From Nocardia xishanensis NBRC 101358 (GTDB lineage: Bacteria > Actinomycetota > Actinomycetes > Mycobacteriales > Mycobacteriaceae), in NCBI RefSeq assembly GCF_001613365.1, contig NZ_BDCF01000033.1, forward strand, positions 1 through 64,000: DNA of 64,000 nucleotides, given 5' to 3'. The position numbers and the translations under genes were made by a program. Below, piece by piece: positions 17,150 through 25,405 of the stretch. Each line of letters starts with the position of its first letter. The first letter of the stretch is position 1. Under the pieces are notes generated by a model that did not search any database, was not told the origin of the DNA, and was given only the letters and a program-made list of their open reading frames with translations.

Positions 17150-18010
17150 CACCCGAACTCCCGCGCCACAACCCCACGAGCTACCGTCCCCACCCTCAGC
17201 TGACGCACCCTCGCAAAGGTTTCACACGCCTCGCAGCACTTATATCCCCTGCGACGCGTACATACGGTCTGCGCAGTCGATCTTGACGGCGAGGGCGCGA
17301 CGCCCAGCCACGGGTCACGAATCGGACCTATGCGTAGATCGGTCCGAGTCATTGGACGCGCCAGGCAGACGCAGAGCACCACCAACGTGGAACTTCGCCA
17401 AGAGGCACACACTCGAAGCGGTCCCACTCACGCAACCCGAGCCCGCGCCTCGAGCTCGCGAAACTCCCGCTTCAATCTACGTGTCGCGCCACCCCTCCGC
17501 CCGTTCCAGACGCTCGGCTGACGTTCCCACACGGAGATTCCCGCGCCTCCGCTTCGGAATCTTCGTGCCGCGCGTGAGCTCCCGCGCCACACCCCCCGAG
17601 CCCCGCTCTGGATACTCCGCTGACGTTCCCCCGCAGACGTTTCCCACACCTCCCTGCGTGCCGCGCGTCAGTTCCCGCACCACAACCCCCTGCGCCCCGC
17701 TCCAGACGCTCCGCTGACATCCCCCAGAGGTTTCCCACGCCTCACAGCGGCTTGTATTCCCTGCGAGGGGTACAGGCGGTCTACGCCGTCATCTAGACCG
17801 CGGCCTGCGTGGAAGAACACCGAGCTACAGGCCGCGAATCCGACCGTTGCCGAGAAGCCGCCCGCGGCCACTCGGCGCGCCCGGCTGATTCGGACCACAC
17901 GAACCGAGACCACCGCCGAGAGGCAGACACTCGGAGCAGTCCCACCAGCACAACACGAGCCGCCCTCCGAGACCGTGAAAACCCGCGCCACCTGGTCGGA
18001 TCTGCGTACC
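17150..18010. repeat. Gene-free tract of decayed ~95-bp repeats and a ~515-bp duplication
   Basis: No credible gene. Related units recur near 17157, 17456, 17565, 17658 and 18006, each with a TCCCGC(G/A)CCACA-like start, a GCTCCGCTGACG-like middle and a TTTCCCACGCCTC-like end. On a larger scale 17157-17480 and 17673-18000 align as diverged copies: both hold 'cctgcga.g.gtaca..cggtct.cgc.gtc', then a 'cgaatc.gacc' element, then 'gaggcacacactcg' against 'gaggcagacactcg'. Frames through it on the lower strand are Cys/Arg/Gly rich and unlike proteins. It looks like an eroded tandem duplication. Confidence 0.6.
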
Positions 18011-18109
18011 GCACGTCAGCTCCGCGCCAGACCCACCGGGTATTTCGCCGCCCCCAGCACCAAGAACGCCCTTGGCCGCGGTGACACCACCTAGGCCCGC
18101 GACAAGCGG

Positions 18110-18545
18110 TTCGAAGTGACGCCCACGAAACGGGCGCGCGCCGACCAAATCCGGCGACCTCATCATCCTGCCCCAGCGGCACCACCGGCTTGCCGCAGGA
18201 CGTGCCCGCACCAAAGCAGCCACAGGCCAAGACTCGAAGAGACAACCCCGCACCCCGACCCGCCCACCAGGCGACCGAAGTGCCGAAGTCCCAAGGCGAC
18301 GACCCCAACGAAACGACGCCGCTCGCGGCGAGAGCCCAAAGCCAAGTAGCGCGACCACCACGGCAGACGCCCCTGCCGCGACTCCGACTCCCCAAGAGGC
18401 CAACGCCCCAAAGACCAGACGTGACGACCCCCACATACAGGCCCGCCCCATCAAGCGGCCGAAGAGCGGAAGCCAAAAGGCGACGACACAACCCAGTCCC
18501 CACTGGGCAAAGACTCAAAGTGACTACCCCCACAAACGGGACCAC
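18110..18545. repeat. Dispersed short repeats, no gene
   Basis: Five degenerate copies of a roughly 25-base element of the form AAGTGACGACCCCCACAAACG start near 18113, 18293, 18417, 18475 and 18515. They are separated by unrelated C/A-rich sequence. No start site or protein family is recognisable on either strand. Read on the lower strand the element is TTTGTGGGGGT(C/A)GTCAC. Such intergenic repeat families are common in large nocardial genomes. The role is unknown. Confidence 0.5.
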
Positions 18546-18556
18546 CTACCAAGGGG

Positions 18557-18607
18557 GGTCCGGGGGGCAACGCCCCTCCGGGCGGGGTGTGGGGGTCGCA
18601 CCCCCGC
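18557..18607. repeat. Two adjacent GC-rich hairpins
   Basis: CCGGGGGGC / GCCCCTCCGG (18560-18581, one bulge) is followed by GTGGGGGT-CGC-ACCCCCGC (18589-18607) and AAAA. They may end transcription or be part of the repeat family just upstream. No adjacent gene on the plus strand needs them. Confidence 0.4.
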
Positions 18608-18629
18608 AAAACACCTGCGAAGCAAGAAA

Positions 18630-18656
18630 GGCCCATGCTCTCCATGAGCATGGGCC
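18630..18656 (-). terminator. Terminator after the tRNA-Glu gene
   Basis: A perfect 11-base stem GGCCCATGCTC / GAGCATGGGCC with a five-base loop. On the minus strand it is followed by TTTCTTGCTT. It lies 11 bases beyond the tRNA 3' end. Confidence 0.8.
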
Positions 18657-18667
18657 TCCCACTTGCG

Positions 18668-18740
18668 TAGCCCCGACGGGATTCGAACCCGCGCTACCGC
18701 CTTGAGAGGGCGGCGTCCTAGGCCGCTAGACGACGGGGCC
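18668..18740 (-). tRNA. tRNA-Glu (CTC)
   Basis: 73 bases fold as a cloverleaf. The acceptor GGCCCCG pairs with CGGGGCT (one G-T), and the discriminator is A. The D-arm is TCTAGCGGCCTAGGA, the anticodon loop CTCTCAA gives anticodon CTC, and the T-arm is GCGGG-TTCGAAT-CCCGT. No CCA is encoded. It lies downstream of tRNA-Gln and gltX on the same strand. Confidence 0.96.
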
Positions 18741-18889
18741 AGGACTGATCACTCACGTTCTCAGTGATCTCCGGTTGATCTTTCGATCAGTGGAAGCTCG
18801 GTTAGTTTAGCTGACCGAAGCTCGGCGACCAAATCGCCGGATGCTGAACTACTTTCGGCCGCGAACCGAGAGACGTACAACATTCTCCG

Positions 18890-18961
18890 CTGGGGTACCA
18901 GGACTCGAACCTAGAATGGCTGAACCAGAATCAGCTGTGTTGCCAATTACACCATACCCCA
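18890..18961 (-). tRNA. tRNA-Gln (CTG)
   Basis: 72 bases: acceptor TGGGGTA pairs with TACCCCA, discriminator G. The anticodon stem GCTGA/TCAGC holds loop TTCTGGT, anticodon CTG. The T-loop is TTCGAGT. No CCA is encoded. Like other actinomycetes, the organism probably charges this tRNA with Glu by GltX and then amidates it (GatCAB), which fits its place beside gltX. Confidence 0.96.
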
Positions 18962-19218
18962 GTGACCAGCTCTTTCGACCCCGCCGTCTGGCTGACTTCG
19001 GGGCCGCGTTCCGGCCGAGAAAGAGATTACCAAACCTCTACCGGTAAACTACAAATCGCCTGGTCAAAGCCATGTTTTCGGCGCAAAAGCGGCCTCGGCG
19101 CCGCCGGTCCGCGTACGGCGAGCGAACCGGTCCCGGCGCCGCTCGCCCCGGCGCGACCGACCTACCGGACTACGTCCGTGAGGGTCCAGCGCCAACCGGA
19201 GCGAGAGGGCGGGCAGAC

Positions 19219-20694
19219 CTACTCCGCGGGGGGCGACCACCGCTGCGCGGCACGCAGCCGCGCCATCGTGGTCTCCCGGCCGAGCAATTCCAGCGACTCG
19301 TACAGCGGCGGACTGATATGCGATCCGGTCACCGCGACGCGCACCGGCGCGAATGCCTTGCGCGGTTTGAGCCCTAGATCATCGATCAGCGCGATTTTCA
19401 GCGCTTCCTCGATAGCGGGGGTGGTCCAGGACGCCAAAGGCTCCAGCGCGGCAATTGCGGCGTCGAGTACCGGCACGGCGTCCGCGCCCAGATTCTTGGC
19501 GCCCGCGACCGGGTCGATGGCGAACTCTTCCGCTGGTGCGAACAAGAATCGCAGGAGTTCCCAGGCATCGGACAGCACGACGATTCTGGTCTGCACCAAT
19601 TCCGCCGCCGCGGCGAACACCTTCTCGTCCACTTCGGCGCCGATGTGACCGTGTTCGGTGAGGAACTCACGCAGTCGGCTCGCGAAATCGCCGGGTGCCA
19701 GCAATCGGATGTGCTCGGCGTTCAGCGCGTCGGCCTTCTTCTGGTCGAAACGCGCCGGGTTCGAATTCACGGTCGAAATGTCGAAGGCCGCCACCATCTC
19801 GGTCATCGAGAACACATCGTGATCGTCGGCGATGCTCCAACCGAGAAGTGCCAGGTAATTCAGCAAACCCTCGGGGATGAATCCGCGGTCACGGTGGGCG
19901 AACAGATTCGACTCCGGATCACGCTTGGACAACTTCTTGTTGCCCTGCCCCATGACGAACGGCAGGTGCCCGAACTCAGGGGTGAACTCGGCCACTCCGA
20001 TCCGCTCCAGCGCCGCGTACAACGCGAGCTGGCGCGGCGTCGAAGAGAGCAGATCCTCGCCGCGCAGCACGTGGGTGATCTTCATCAGCGCGTCATCGAC
20101 CGGGTTGACCAGCGTGTAGAGCGGGTCACCGTTACCGCGGGTGAGCGCGAAGTCGGGCACGGTGCCCGCCTTGAAGGTGGTCTCGCCGCGCACCAGGTCG
20201 CGCCAGGTGAGGTCCTCGTCGGGCATGCGCAGCCGGATCACCGGCGGCCTGCCCTCGTCCCGGAAGGCCGCGATGGCCTGGGGGCTCAGATCGCGGTCGA
20301 AGTTGTCGTAGCCGAGCTTGGGATCGCGGCCTGCCGCGCGGTGGCGCGCCTCGACTTCGTCGGGCGTGGAGAAGGATTCGTACGCCTCGCCCGCCTCCAG
20401 TAGCTTGCGCACCACATCGAGATGCAGCTCCCGCCGCTCCGACTGGCGGTAGGGCCCGTAGGGGCCGCCGACCTCGGGACCCTCGTCCCAGGTCAGTCCG
20501 AGCCAGCGCAGCGCGTCGAGGATCGCGCGGTAGGACTCCTCGGAATCGCGCGCCGCGTCGGTGTCTTCGATGCGGAAGACGAAGGTGCCGCCGGTGTGGC
20601 GGGCGTACGCCCAGTTGAACAGCGCCGTCCTGATCAGGCCGACGTGCGGTGTACCGGTGGGTGACGGGCAGAATCGGACCCGTACTTCAGTCAT
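19219..20694 (-). CDS. gltX: Glutamyl-tRNA synthetase
   Basis: A 491-residue class I synthetase. The HIGH-type motif is in FCPSPTGTPHVGLIRTALFNW, the KMSKS-type motif is KLSKRDPESN, and the core has FRIEDTDAARDSEES. It charges tRNA-Glu and, in bacteria without GlnRS, probably also tRNA-Gln. Both cognate tRNA genes lie just downstream on the same strand. ATG 20694 follows AGAGAG. An in-frame codon at 20724 would lie in the preceding gene. It starts 13 bases after the FAH-family gene, so they likely share a transcript. Confidence 0.96.
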   Translation of the reverse strand: MTEVRVRFCPSPTGTPHVGLIRTALFNWAYARHTGGTFVFRIEDTDAARDSEESYRAILDALRWLGLTWDEGPEVGGPYGPYRQSERRELHLDVVRKLLEAGEAYESFSTPDEVEARHRAAGRDPKLGYDNFDRDLSPQAIAAFRDEGRPPVIRLRMPDEDLTWRDLVRGETTFKAGTVPDFALTRGNGDPLYTLVNPVDDALMKITHVLRGEDLLSSTPRQLALYAALERIGVAEFTPEFGHLPFVMGQGNKKLSKRDPESNLFAHRDRGFIPEGLLNYLALLGWSIADDHDVFSMTEMVAAFDISTVNSNPARFDQKKADALNAEHIRLLAPGDFASRLREFLTEHGHIGAEVDEKVFAAAAELVQTRIVVLSDAWELLRFLFAPAEEFAIDPVAGAKNLGADAVPVLDAAIAALEPLASWTTPAIEEALKIALIDDLGLKPRKAFAPVRVAVTGSHISPPLYESLELLGRETTMARLRAAQRWSPPAE

Positions 20695-20707
20695 GGCTCT
20701 CTTTCGA

Positions 20708-21481
20708 TCAGCGTTTGGCGGCAACGGGATTGGTGAGGGTTCCGACGCCCTCGACGGTGACGGACACCTGCTGGCCGTTCTGCATGGGCCCGACGCCCTC
20801 CGGCGTTCCGGTCAGGATGACGTCGCCGGGAAGCAGCGTCATGACCGTGCTCACCCATTCGATCAGCTTCGGAATGTCGTGCAGCAGTAGCGAAGTGCGG
20901 CTGCGCTGGCGGACCTCGCCGTCGAGTTCGGTCACGATCTCCAGATCCGAAGGGTCCAGCGAGGTTTCGATCCACGGGCCGAGCGGGCAGAAGGTGTCGT
21001 AGCCTTTGCCGCGCGTCCACTGACCGTCCTTGCGCTGCTGATCGCGAGCGGTGACGTCGTTGGCGACGGTGTAGCCGAGGATGACGTCCTTGGCGCGGGC
21101 GGCGGGCACGTCCTTGCACGGACGGCCGATGACGACGGCGAGCTCGCCCTCGTAATCGACCTGAGAGGAGCTGGGCGGCAAGATGATCGGGGCGTTCGGC
21201 CCGACGATGGCGGTGCTCGGCTTGATGAAGATCACCGGCTCCTCCGGCGCGGGACCACCCATCTCGGCGGCGTGCGCGGCGTAGTTCTTGCCGACACACA
21301 CCACCTTGCTGGCCAGGATCGGCGCGAGCAGGCGTACGTCGGCCAGCGGCCAGCTCCGTCCGGTGAACGTCGGCGTACCGAACGGGTGTTCCGCGATCTC
21401 TTTGGCGATGCTGTCGCTTCCCTCCCCCTCGATGCTGACGAACGCGACCCCATCGGGACTGGCAACTCGACCTAGACGCAT
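20708..21481 (-). CDS. Fumarylacetoacetate hydrolase family protein
   Basis: 257 residues: an N-terminal FAHD segment (MRLGRVASPDGVAFVSIEG) and the FAH fold. The metal-binding motifs are DYEGELAVVIG (Glu) and GYTVANDVTARDQQ (Asp), followed by GDVILTGTPEGVGPM. Members cleave or decarboxylate beta-diketo acids or oxaloacetate (acylpyruvase/oxaloacetate decarboxylase). The substrate here is open. It starts at ATG 21481 and leads gltX, the order seen in mycobacteria (Rv2993c-gltX). It is divergent from the MFS gene. Confidence 0.9.
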   Translation of the reverse strand: MRLGRVASPDGVAFVSIEGEGSDSIAKEIAEHPFGTPTFTGRSWPLADVRLLAPILASKVVCVGKNYAAHAAEMGGPAPEEPVIFIKPSTAIVGPNAPIILPPSSSQVDYEGELAVVIGRPCKDVPAARAKDVILGYTVANDVTARDQQRKDGQWTRGKGYDTFCPLGPWIETSLDPSDLEIVTELDGEVRQRSRTSLLLHDIPKLIEWVSTVMTLLPGDVILTGTPEGVGPMQNGQQVSVTVEGVGTLTNPVAAKR

Positions 21482-21733
21482 GCCCCGAAGTCTATCGACC
21501 GGCATCGACCTGCTCGAACGCACCCGACCGAGCGGTTCGATCGCGGCGCGCGACCGACTGCTTCGGCACGTCACCGTGACGGATCGCACCGCAGGGCGGA
21601 AGGGGGCATCGAGTGTGACTTTCGACTCGATCCGCGACGCGTTCGCGCCGGTCGCCATGGACCGGCCGCGCGAACGAGCGCTCCCGGAGCGAGAAATCCA
21701 CTCGCCCTCGGGTGTAACCTAACCCTCGATGTT

Positions 21734-21766
21734 CATTCAGTGAGACTTGCGTTCCATATTGTGAGA
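21734..21766 (+). promoter_or_regulatory. Tandem candidate LtbR-type boxes before the MFS gene
   Basis: CATTCAGTGAGA (21734-21745) and CATATTGTGAGA (21755-21766) match 10 and 11 of 12 positions of CA(T/C)ATAGTGAGA, the LtbR box as I recall it. They are spaced 21 bases, two helical turns, and end 15 bases before the MFS start, a position fit for repression. The IclR regulator encoded at 15523 is the natural candidate. Confidence 0.5.
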
Positions 21767-21781
21767 TTCGAGGTGTGGCCC

Positions 21782-22963
21782 ATGGCGACCGTGACAGAGA
21801 TCCGCGCGGCACGACGGTGGTCCATGCTCGCCCTCGGCGTCTTCGCGCAGGCATCGAGCGCCGTGTTCATCCACGGAACGCCCTTCCTGCTGCCCGCGCT
21901 GACGGCGCGCGGAATGTCCTTGCCCACAGCGGGTCTGCTGGTGGCGATGCCCACCGTCGGACTGGTGTGCACGCTCATCGCGTGGGGCTACGTGGTCGAC
22001 CGCGTCGGCGAGCGGAAGGTGTTGGTCGGCGGGCCGCTGGTGATGTTCGTCGCGGGCGCCGCCGCGGCCGCCACCACGAACGACATCGCGCTCGGCGCGT
22101 TGCTGTTCCTCGGCGGCGCGGGCGCGGCCAGCACCAACGGCGCCAGCGGCCGCGTCATCGTCGGCTGGTTCCCGCCGGAGCGGCGCGGTCTCGCCATGGG
22201 GATCAGGCAGACCGCGCAACCGCTAGGTGTCGGCGTCGGCGCGCTGGCGGTGCCCGCTGTCGCTGCCGCGCACGGCATTTCGGCCGCCGTTCTGGTGCCC
22301 GCGATCATGGCCGGCATCGCGGCCGCGGCCTGCTACCTGGGCATCATCGATCCGCCGCGGCCGGAGGGCAATGGCGTCGATCGGGCCAATCCGTATCGCG
22401 GCGACGCCACGCTGTGGCGGATCCACGCCGTGTCCGTGCTGCTGTGCGTGCCGCAGGGCGTGGTGTGGACCTTCGCGCTGCTGTGGCTGCACCGCGACAT
22501 CGGCTGGTCGCTGGCCGCCGCGGGCGCGCTGGTGACGGCGACGCAGATCCTCGGCGCGTTCGGCCGCATCGGCGCCGGCGCCTGGTCCGACCGGGTCGGC
22601 AGCAGGCTGGGTCCGCTGCGGACGGTCGCCATCGCAGCCGTCATGTCCATGGCGGCCTTGGGCCTGACCGCGTGGACACAGTGGTGGTGGGCCGCCATCC
22701 CGCTCCTGATCGCGGCTTCGGTGATCACGGTGTCGGACAACGGACTCGCCTTCACCGCGGTCGCCGAAATCGCCGGGCCGTACTGGAGCGGGCGCGGTCT
22801 CGGCATTCAGAACACCGGCCAGAACCTCGCGATGGCCGCCATACCACCGGTTTTCGGCGCGCTGATCACGATCGGGGGTTTCCCCGCGGCCTATTTGGCA
22901 GCCGCGGCGCTGGCCACGGCTGCCATCCCGCTGGTCCCCGCCGACCGCGACGCCTCGCGCTGA
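21782..22963 (+). CDS. MFS transporter, Rv2994-like
   Basis: 393 residues with about 12 hydrophobic segments. MFS signatures are seen: a short loop 2-3 motif WGYVVDRVGERKVL (motif A type) near residue 80 and a repeated version GAWSDRVGSRLGP in the second half. The substrate is unknown. The gene order next to gltX/FAH is that of Rv2994 in M. tuberculosis. ATG 21782 follows GAGGTG. Its upstream region carries two candidate boxes for the leucine regulator, which would suggest a link to branched-chain amino acids or their acids. This is inference. Confidence 0.88.
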   Translation: MATVTEIRAARRWSMLALGVFAQASSAVFIHGTPFLLPALTARGMSLPTAGLLVAMPTVGLVCTLIAWGYVVDRVGERKVLVGGPLVMFVAGAAAAATTNDIALGALLFLGGAGAASTNGASGRVIVGWFPPERRGLAMGIRQTAQPLGVGVGALAVPAVAAAHGISAAVLVPAIMAGIAAAACYLGIIDPPRPEGNGVDRANPYRGDATLWRIHAVSVLLCVPQGVVWTFALLWLHRDIGWSLAAAGALVTATQILGAFGRIGAGAWSDRVGSRLGPLRTVAIAAVMSMAALGLTAWTQWWWAAIPLLIAASVITVSDNGLAFTAVAEIAGPYWSGRGLGIQNTGQNLAMAAIPPVFGALITIGGFPAAYLAAAALATAAIPLVPADRDASR

Positions 22964-22973
22964 TCATCGAGCT

Positions 22974-23007
22974 GGGAGGGCCGCCGCTCTCGACCGCGAC
23001 CCTCCCG
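22974..23007 (+). terminator. Possible terminator after the MFS gene
   Basis: GGGAGGG and CCCTCCC arms enclose a 20-base loop, 11 bases past the stop. There is no T-run. The rest of 22964-23163 shows nothing else. Confidence 0.35.
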
Positions 23008-23163
23008 GCTTTCGGTCGTACGGTGACGAATACGCAGCTCACGCTCGAATCCGCTTGCCGCGCAGCATCGTCACCGACGTAGTCCGCCGAACGCGATCTC
23101 CGACGCGCGCCTGTGCCCCGCCTCGTTCCAGCCGTAATGCTCTGCGGCCGCGCAGAATCCGTA

Positions 23164-23508
23164 CTACGCGACAAGCAGATCCGAGAGTTCGAGATCCGCT
23201 CGTATTACCGCCTCCGCCTGCGCAGCGGCGAGCAACTCGGCCAACGCGGACCGCATCTCCGCGGCGGCCGGGATGGATTCCGGCTCGCTTGTCGCGACGG
23301 CCACCCCGAAGCTCTTCTTCACCGCCGCCTCCGCGACCACCGCGTCGCAGATCTCGAACAACGCCGTGCGCGGATCACCGCGGTCGACGAGGGCGCGGGC
23401 GGCGGCACGTCTCGGTGGCACGTCGTTCGTCGCGCTGCAAACGCAGTAGTCCGCCAACGAGCCGGTCAACGGCATGCTCACCGGGGGCTGCACCAGTAGC
23501 CGACTCAC
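23164..23508 (-). pseudogene. Relic of a TetR-type regulator (C-terminal part)
   Basis: An open frame of 114 codons. About 70 residues, from ALFEICDAVVAEAA to ALAELLAAAQAEAVIRADL, resemble the middle of the ligand-binding half of TetR proteins (helix ending LLxxAQxxGxVRxDV). There is no helix-turn-helix part, the last helices are missing, and the first 40 residues are not TetR-like. GTG 23508 overlaps the Uma2 stop by four bases, so it could still be translated. A decayed fragment joined to Uma2 is the simplest reading. Confidence 0.5.
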
Positions 23509-24104
23509 GCTTCGAGTAGCGCCGCCGGATCGACGCTGACGCGAAAGCAATTGCGGTGACCGATGTTCGCGCTCAGTATGGACCCTGGTCCGACGGGCGG
23601 TTCGGCGCGATAGACACCTCCGTCGAGGACGAGCGGGTAGATGCGCACGTCCGGGTGGTGTTCGACGATCCAATACTGCGGTATGCCAACGGCAGCGTAC
23701 TCCCGGACCTTTCGCACCCGGTCGGTGCGCTCGCTGCCGGTCCCCGGCGCGATGACCTCCACCGCCAGCTGCACTTCCGAGCCTCGCAGCAGCCGGGGCG
23801 GGTCGGCGACGAGCGCCGTGCGCACCACCTCGCGCGGCACCACGACGATGTCGGGTTTGCGAATGCCGTTGGGTGTGCTCACTTCCCAGCCGCCGCCGAG
23901 GCAGACGTGCGTCGCCATGCCGGCGGCGACATCGAGGAAACGGGCCAGCCGCTGGGCGACGTGGTTGTGCCGTGCGCCGCGCGCGACTTCGATCAACCAG
24001 CCGTCCTCGAGCTCGAAGCCCTTGCCTTCGTCCGGCAGCGCGTGCAGGTCCCGGATCGTGTAAGGACCCGGCTCCGGCCGCTTGCTCGCTCGTCGCACGG
24101 TCAC
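23505..24104 (-). CDS. Uma2-family (DUF820) putative PD-(D/E)XK nuclease
   Basis: 199 residues with the Uma2 core: FELEDGWLIEV, NGIRKPDIVVVPREV (Asp of the PD motif), LAVEVIAPGTGSERTDRVRK (ExI and Lys) and YAAVGIPQYWIVEHH. The nuclease residues seem intact. Uma2 proteins are abundant in cyanobacteria and actinomycetes, often in many copies near mobile DNA, with no settled role. GTG 24104 follows GGGAGG with good spacing. It is not part of the mycobacterial gene order, so it is an accessory insertion between the MFS gene and leuB. Confidence 0.85.
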   Translation of the reverse strand: MTVRRASKRPEPGPYTIRDLHALPDEGKGFELEDGWLIEVARGARHNHVAQRLARFLDVAAGMATHVCLGGGWEVSTPNGIRKPDIVVVPREVVRTALVADPPRLLRGSEVQLAVEVIAPGTGSERTDRVRKVREYAAVGIPQYWIVEHHPDVRIYPLVLDGGVYRAEPPVGPGSILSANIGHRNCFRVSVDPAALLEA

Positions 24105-24197
24105 CCGACCTCCCTGGTTCGCACTCGACCCGAGGATAGCCAGTTCACACGGGAAAGCCCCGGACCCGAACCCTATGCGGGGCCTCGCCGACGATGG

Positions 24198-25205
24198 TCA
24201 GACCGCGGCGGCGATGCGGTCGCCGACCTCCACCGTGGAGGAAGCGCCGGACCGCTCGGCCAGGTCCTTGGCGACGGCGGCCTCGATCCGAGCGGCGGCC
24301 TCGGCGTTGCCGAGGTGGTTGAGCAGCAGCGACACCGACAGGATCGCCGCGGTCGGGTCCGCCTTCGACTGGCCCGCGATGTCGGGGGCGCTGCCGTGCA
24401 CCGGCTCGAACATGCTCGGGTTGGTTCCGGAGGCATCGATGTTGCCGCTGGCGGCAAGGCCGATGCCGCCGCTGACCGCGGCCGCGAGGTCGGTGATGAT
24501 GTCGCCGAACAGGTTGTCGGTGACGATCACATCGAAACGGCCCGGGTCGTTGACCATGTGGATGGTCGCCGCGTCGATGTGCTGGTAGGCGGTGGTGACG
24601 TCGGGGAACTCCGCGGCGACCTCGTCGACGGTGCGCTGCCACAGCGATCCGGCGAAGGTCAGCACGTTGTTCTTGTGCACCAGGGTGAGGTGCTTGCGGC
24701 GGGCCTGCGCCTTGGCGAAGGCGTAGCGCACCACGCGCTCGATGCCGAAGCGGGTGTTTGTGCTCACCTCGGTGGCGACCTCGTGCGGGGTCTCGACGCG
24801 GATCGCGCCGCCGGTGCCGGTGTAGGGGCCCTCGGTGCCTTCGCGCACCACGACGAAGTCGATGTCGGGGTTGCCCGCCAGCGGGCTGGTCACGCCGGGG
24901 AACAGCTTCGACGGGCGCAGGTTCACGTGGTGATCCAGCGCGAACCGGGTGCGCAGCAGCAGACCGCGCTCGAGCACGCCGCTCGGCACCGACGGGTCGC
25001 CGATCGCGCCGAGCAGGATGGCGTCGTGCTGCTTCAGTTCCGGCAGCACCGAGTCGGGCAGGATCTCGCCGGTCGCGTGGTAGCGCTTGGCGCCCAGGTC
25101 GTACTCGGTCTTCTCGACTCCGGGCACGACGACGTCCAGCACCTTGAGCGCCTCGGCGATGACCTCGGGCCCGATACCGTCACCGGGGATGACAGCAAGC
25201 TTCAT
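24198..25205 (-). CDS. leuB: 3-isopropylmalate dehydrogenase
   Basis: Oxidises and decarboxylates 3-isopropylmalate with NAD+, the third step of leucine synthesis. The 335-residue protein has MKLAVIPGDGIGPEV, the substrate Arg/Tyr region RPSKLFPGV...REGTEGPYTG, the catalytic Lys/Asp blocks and the NAD loop MFEPVHGSAPDIAGQSKADP. ATG 25205 follows GGAG. It lies 200 bases downstream of serA, with a GC hairpin between them, so a separate promoter is likely. Confidence 0.97.
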   Translation of the reverse strand: MKLAVIPGDGIGPEVIAEALKVLDVVVPGVEKTEYDLGAKRYHATGEILPDSVLPELKQHDAILLGAIGDPSVPSGVLERGLLLRTRFALDHHVNLRPSKLFPGVTSPLAGNPDIDFVVVREGTEGPYTGTGGAIRVETPHEVATEVSTNTRFGIERVVRYAFAKAQARRKHLTLVHKNNVLTFAGSLWQRTVDEVAAEFPDVTTAYQHIDAATIHMVNDPGRFDVIVTDNLFGDIITDLAAAVSGGIGLAASGNIDASGTNPSMFEPVHGSAPDIAGQSKADPTAAILSVSLLLNHLGNAEAAARIEAAVAKDLAERSGASSTVEVGDRIAAAV

Positions 25206-25340
25206 GACAACTCCGTTCAGTGTTCGACCGGACCTGGCCGGACGCTCGGCGAGCAACGACACGGTACTAGGCGCCCCGCCGTGTCCGGCCAACCGGGCGG
25301 GGCCGCTCCCGACGTCCCGGCGTCGCGCCGGGAACGTGCG

Positions 25341-25370
25341 GCGCGCCGCCACCCTGCGGTGACGGCGCGC
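25341..25370 (-). terminator. GC-rich hairpin after serA
   Basis: GCGCGCCG-C-CACC / GGTG-A-CGGCGCGC around a CTGC loop, 36 bases beyond the serA stop. There is no T-run. It is likely a GC-type terminator on the minus strand. Confidence 0.5.
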
Positions 25371-25405
25371 ACACGATCTACTGCACGCCCGAGGGCGCGC
25401 GGCGA

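Noticed and set aside
17150..18010. Possible CRISPR array in the repeat tract
   Set aside because: Units are long, diverged and touching or unevenly spaced. No cas genes nearby and no constant repeat.
17793..18545. Long minus-strand open frame of 250 codons in the repeat region
   Set aside because: Trp/Cys/Arg/Gly-rich low-complexity translation arising from the GC-rich repeats. No start site.
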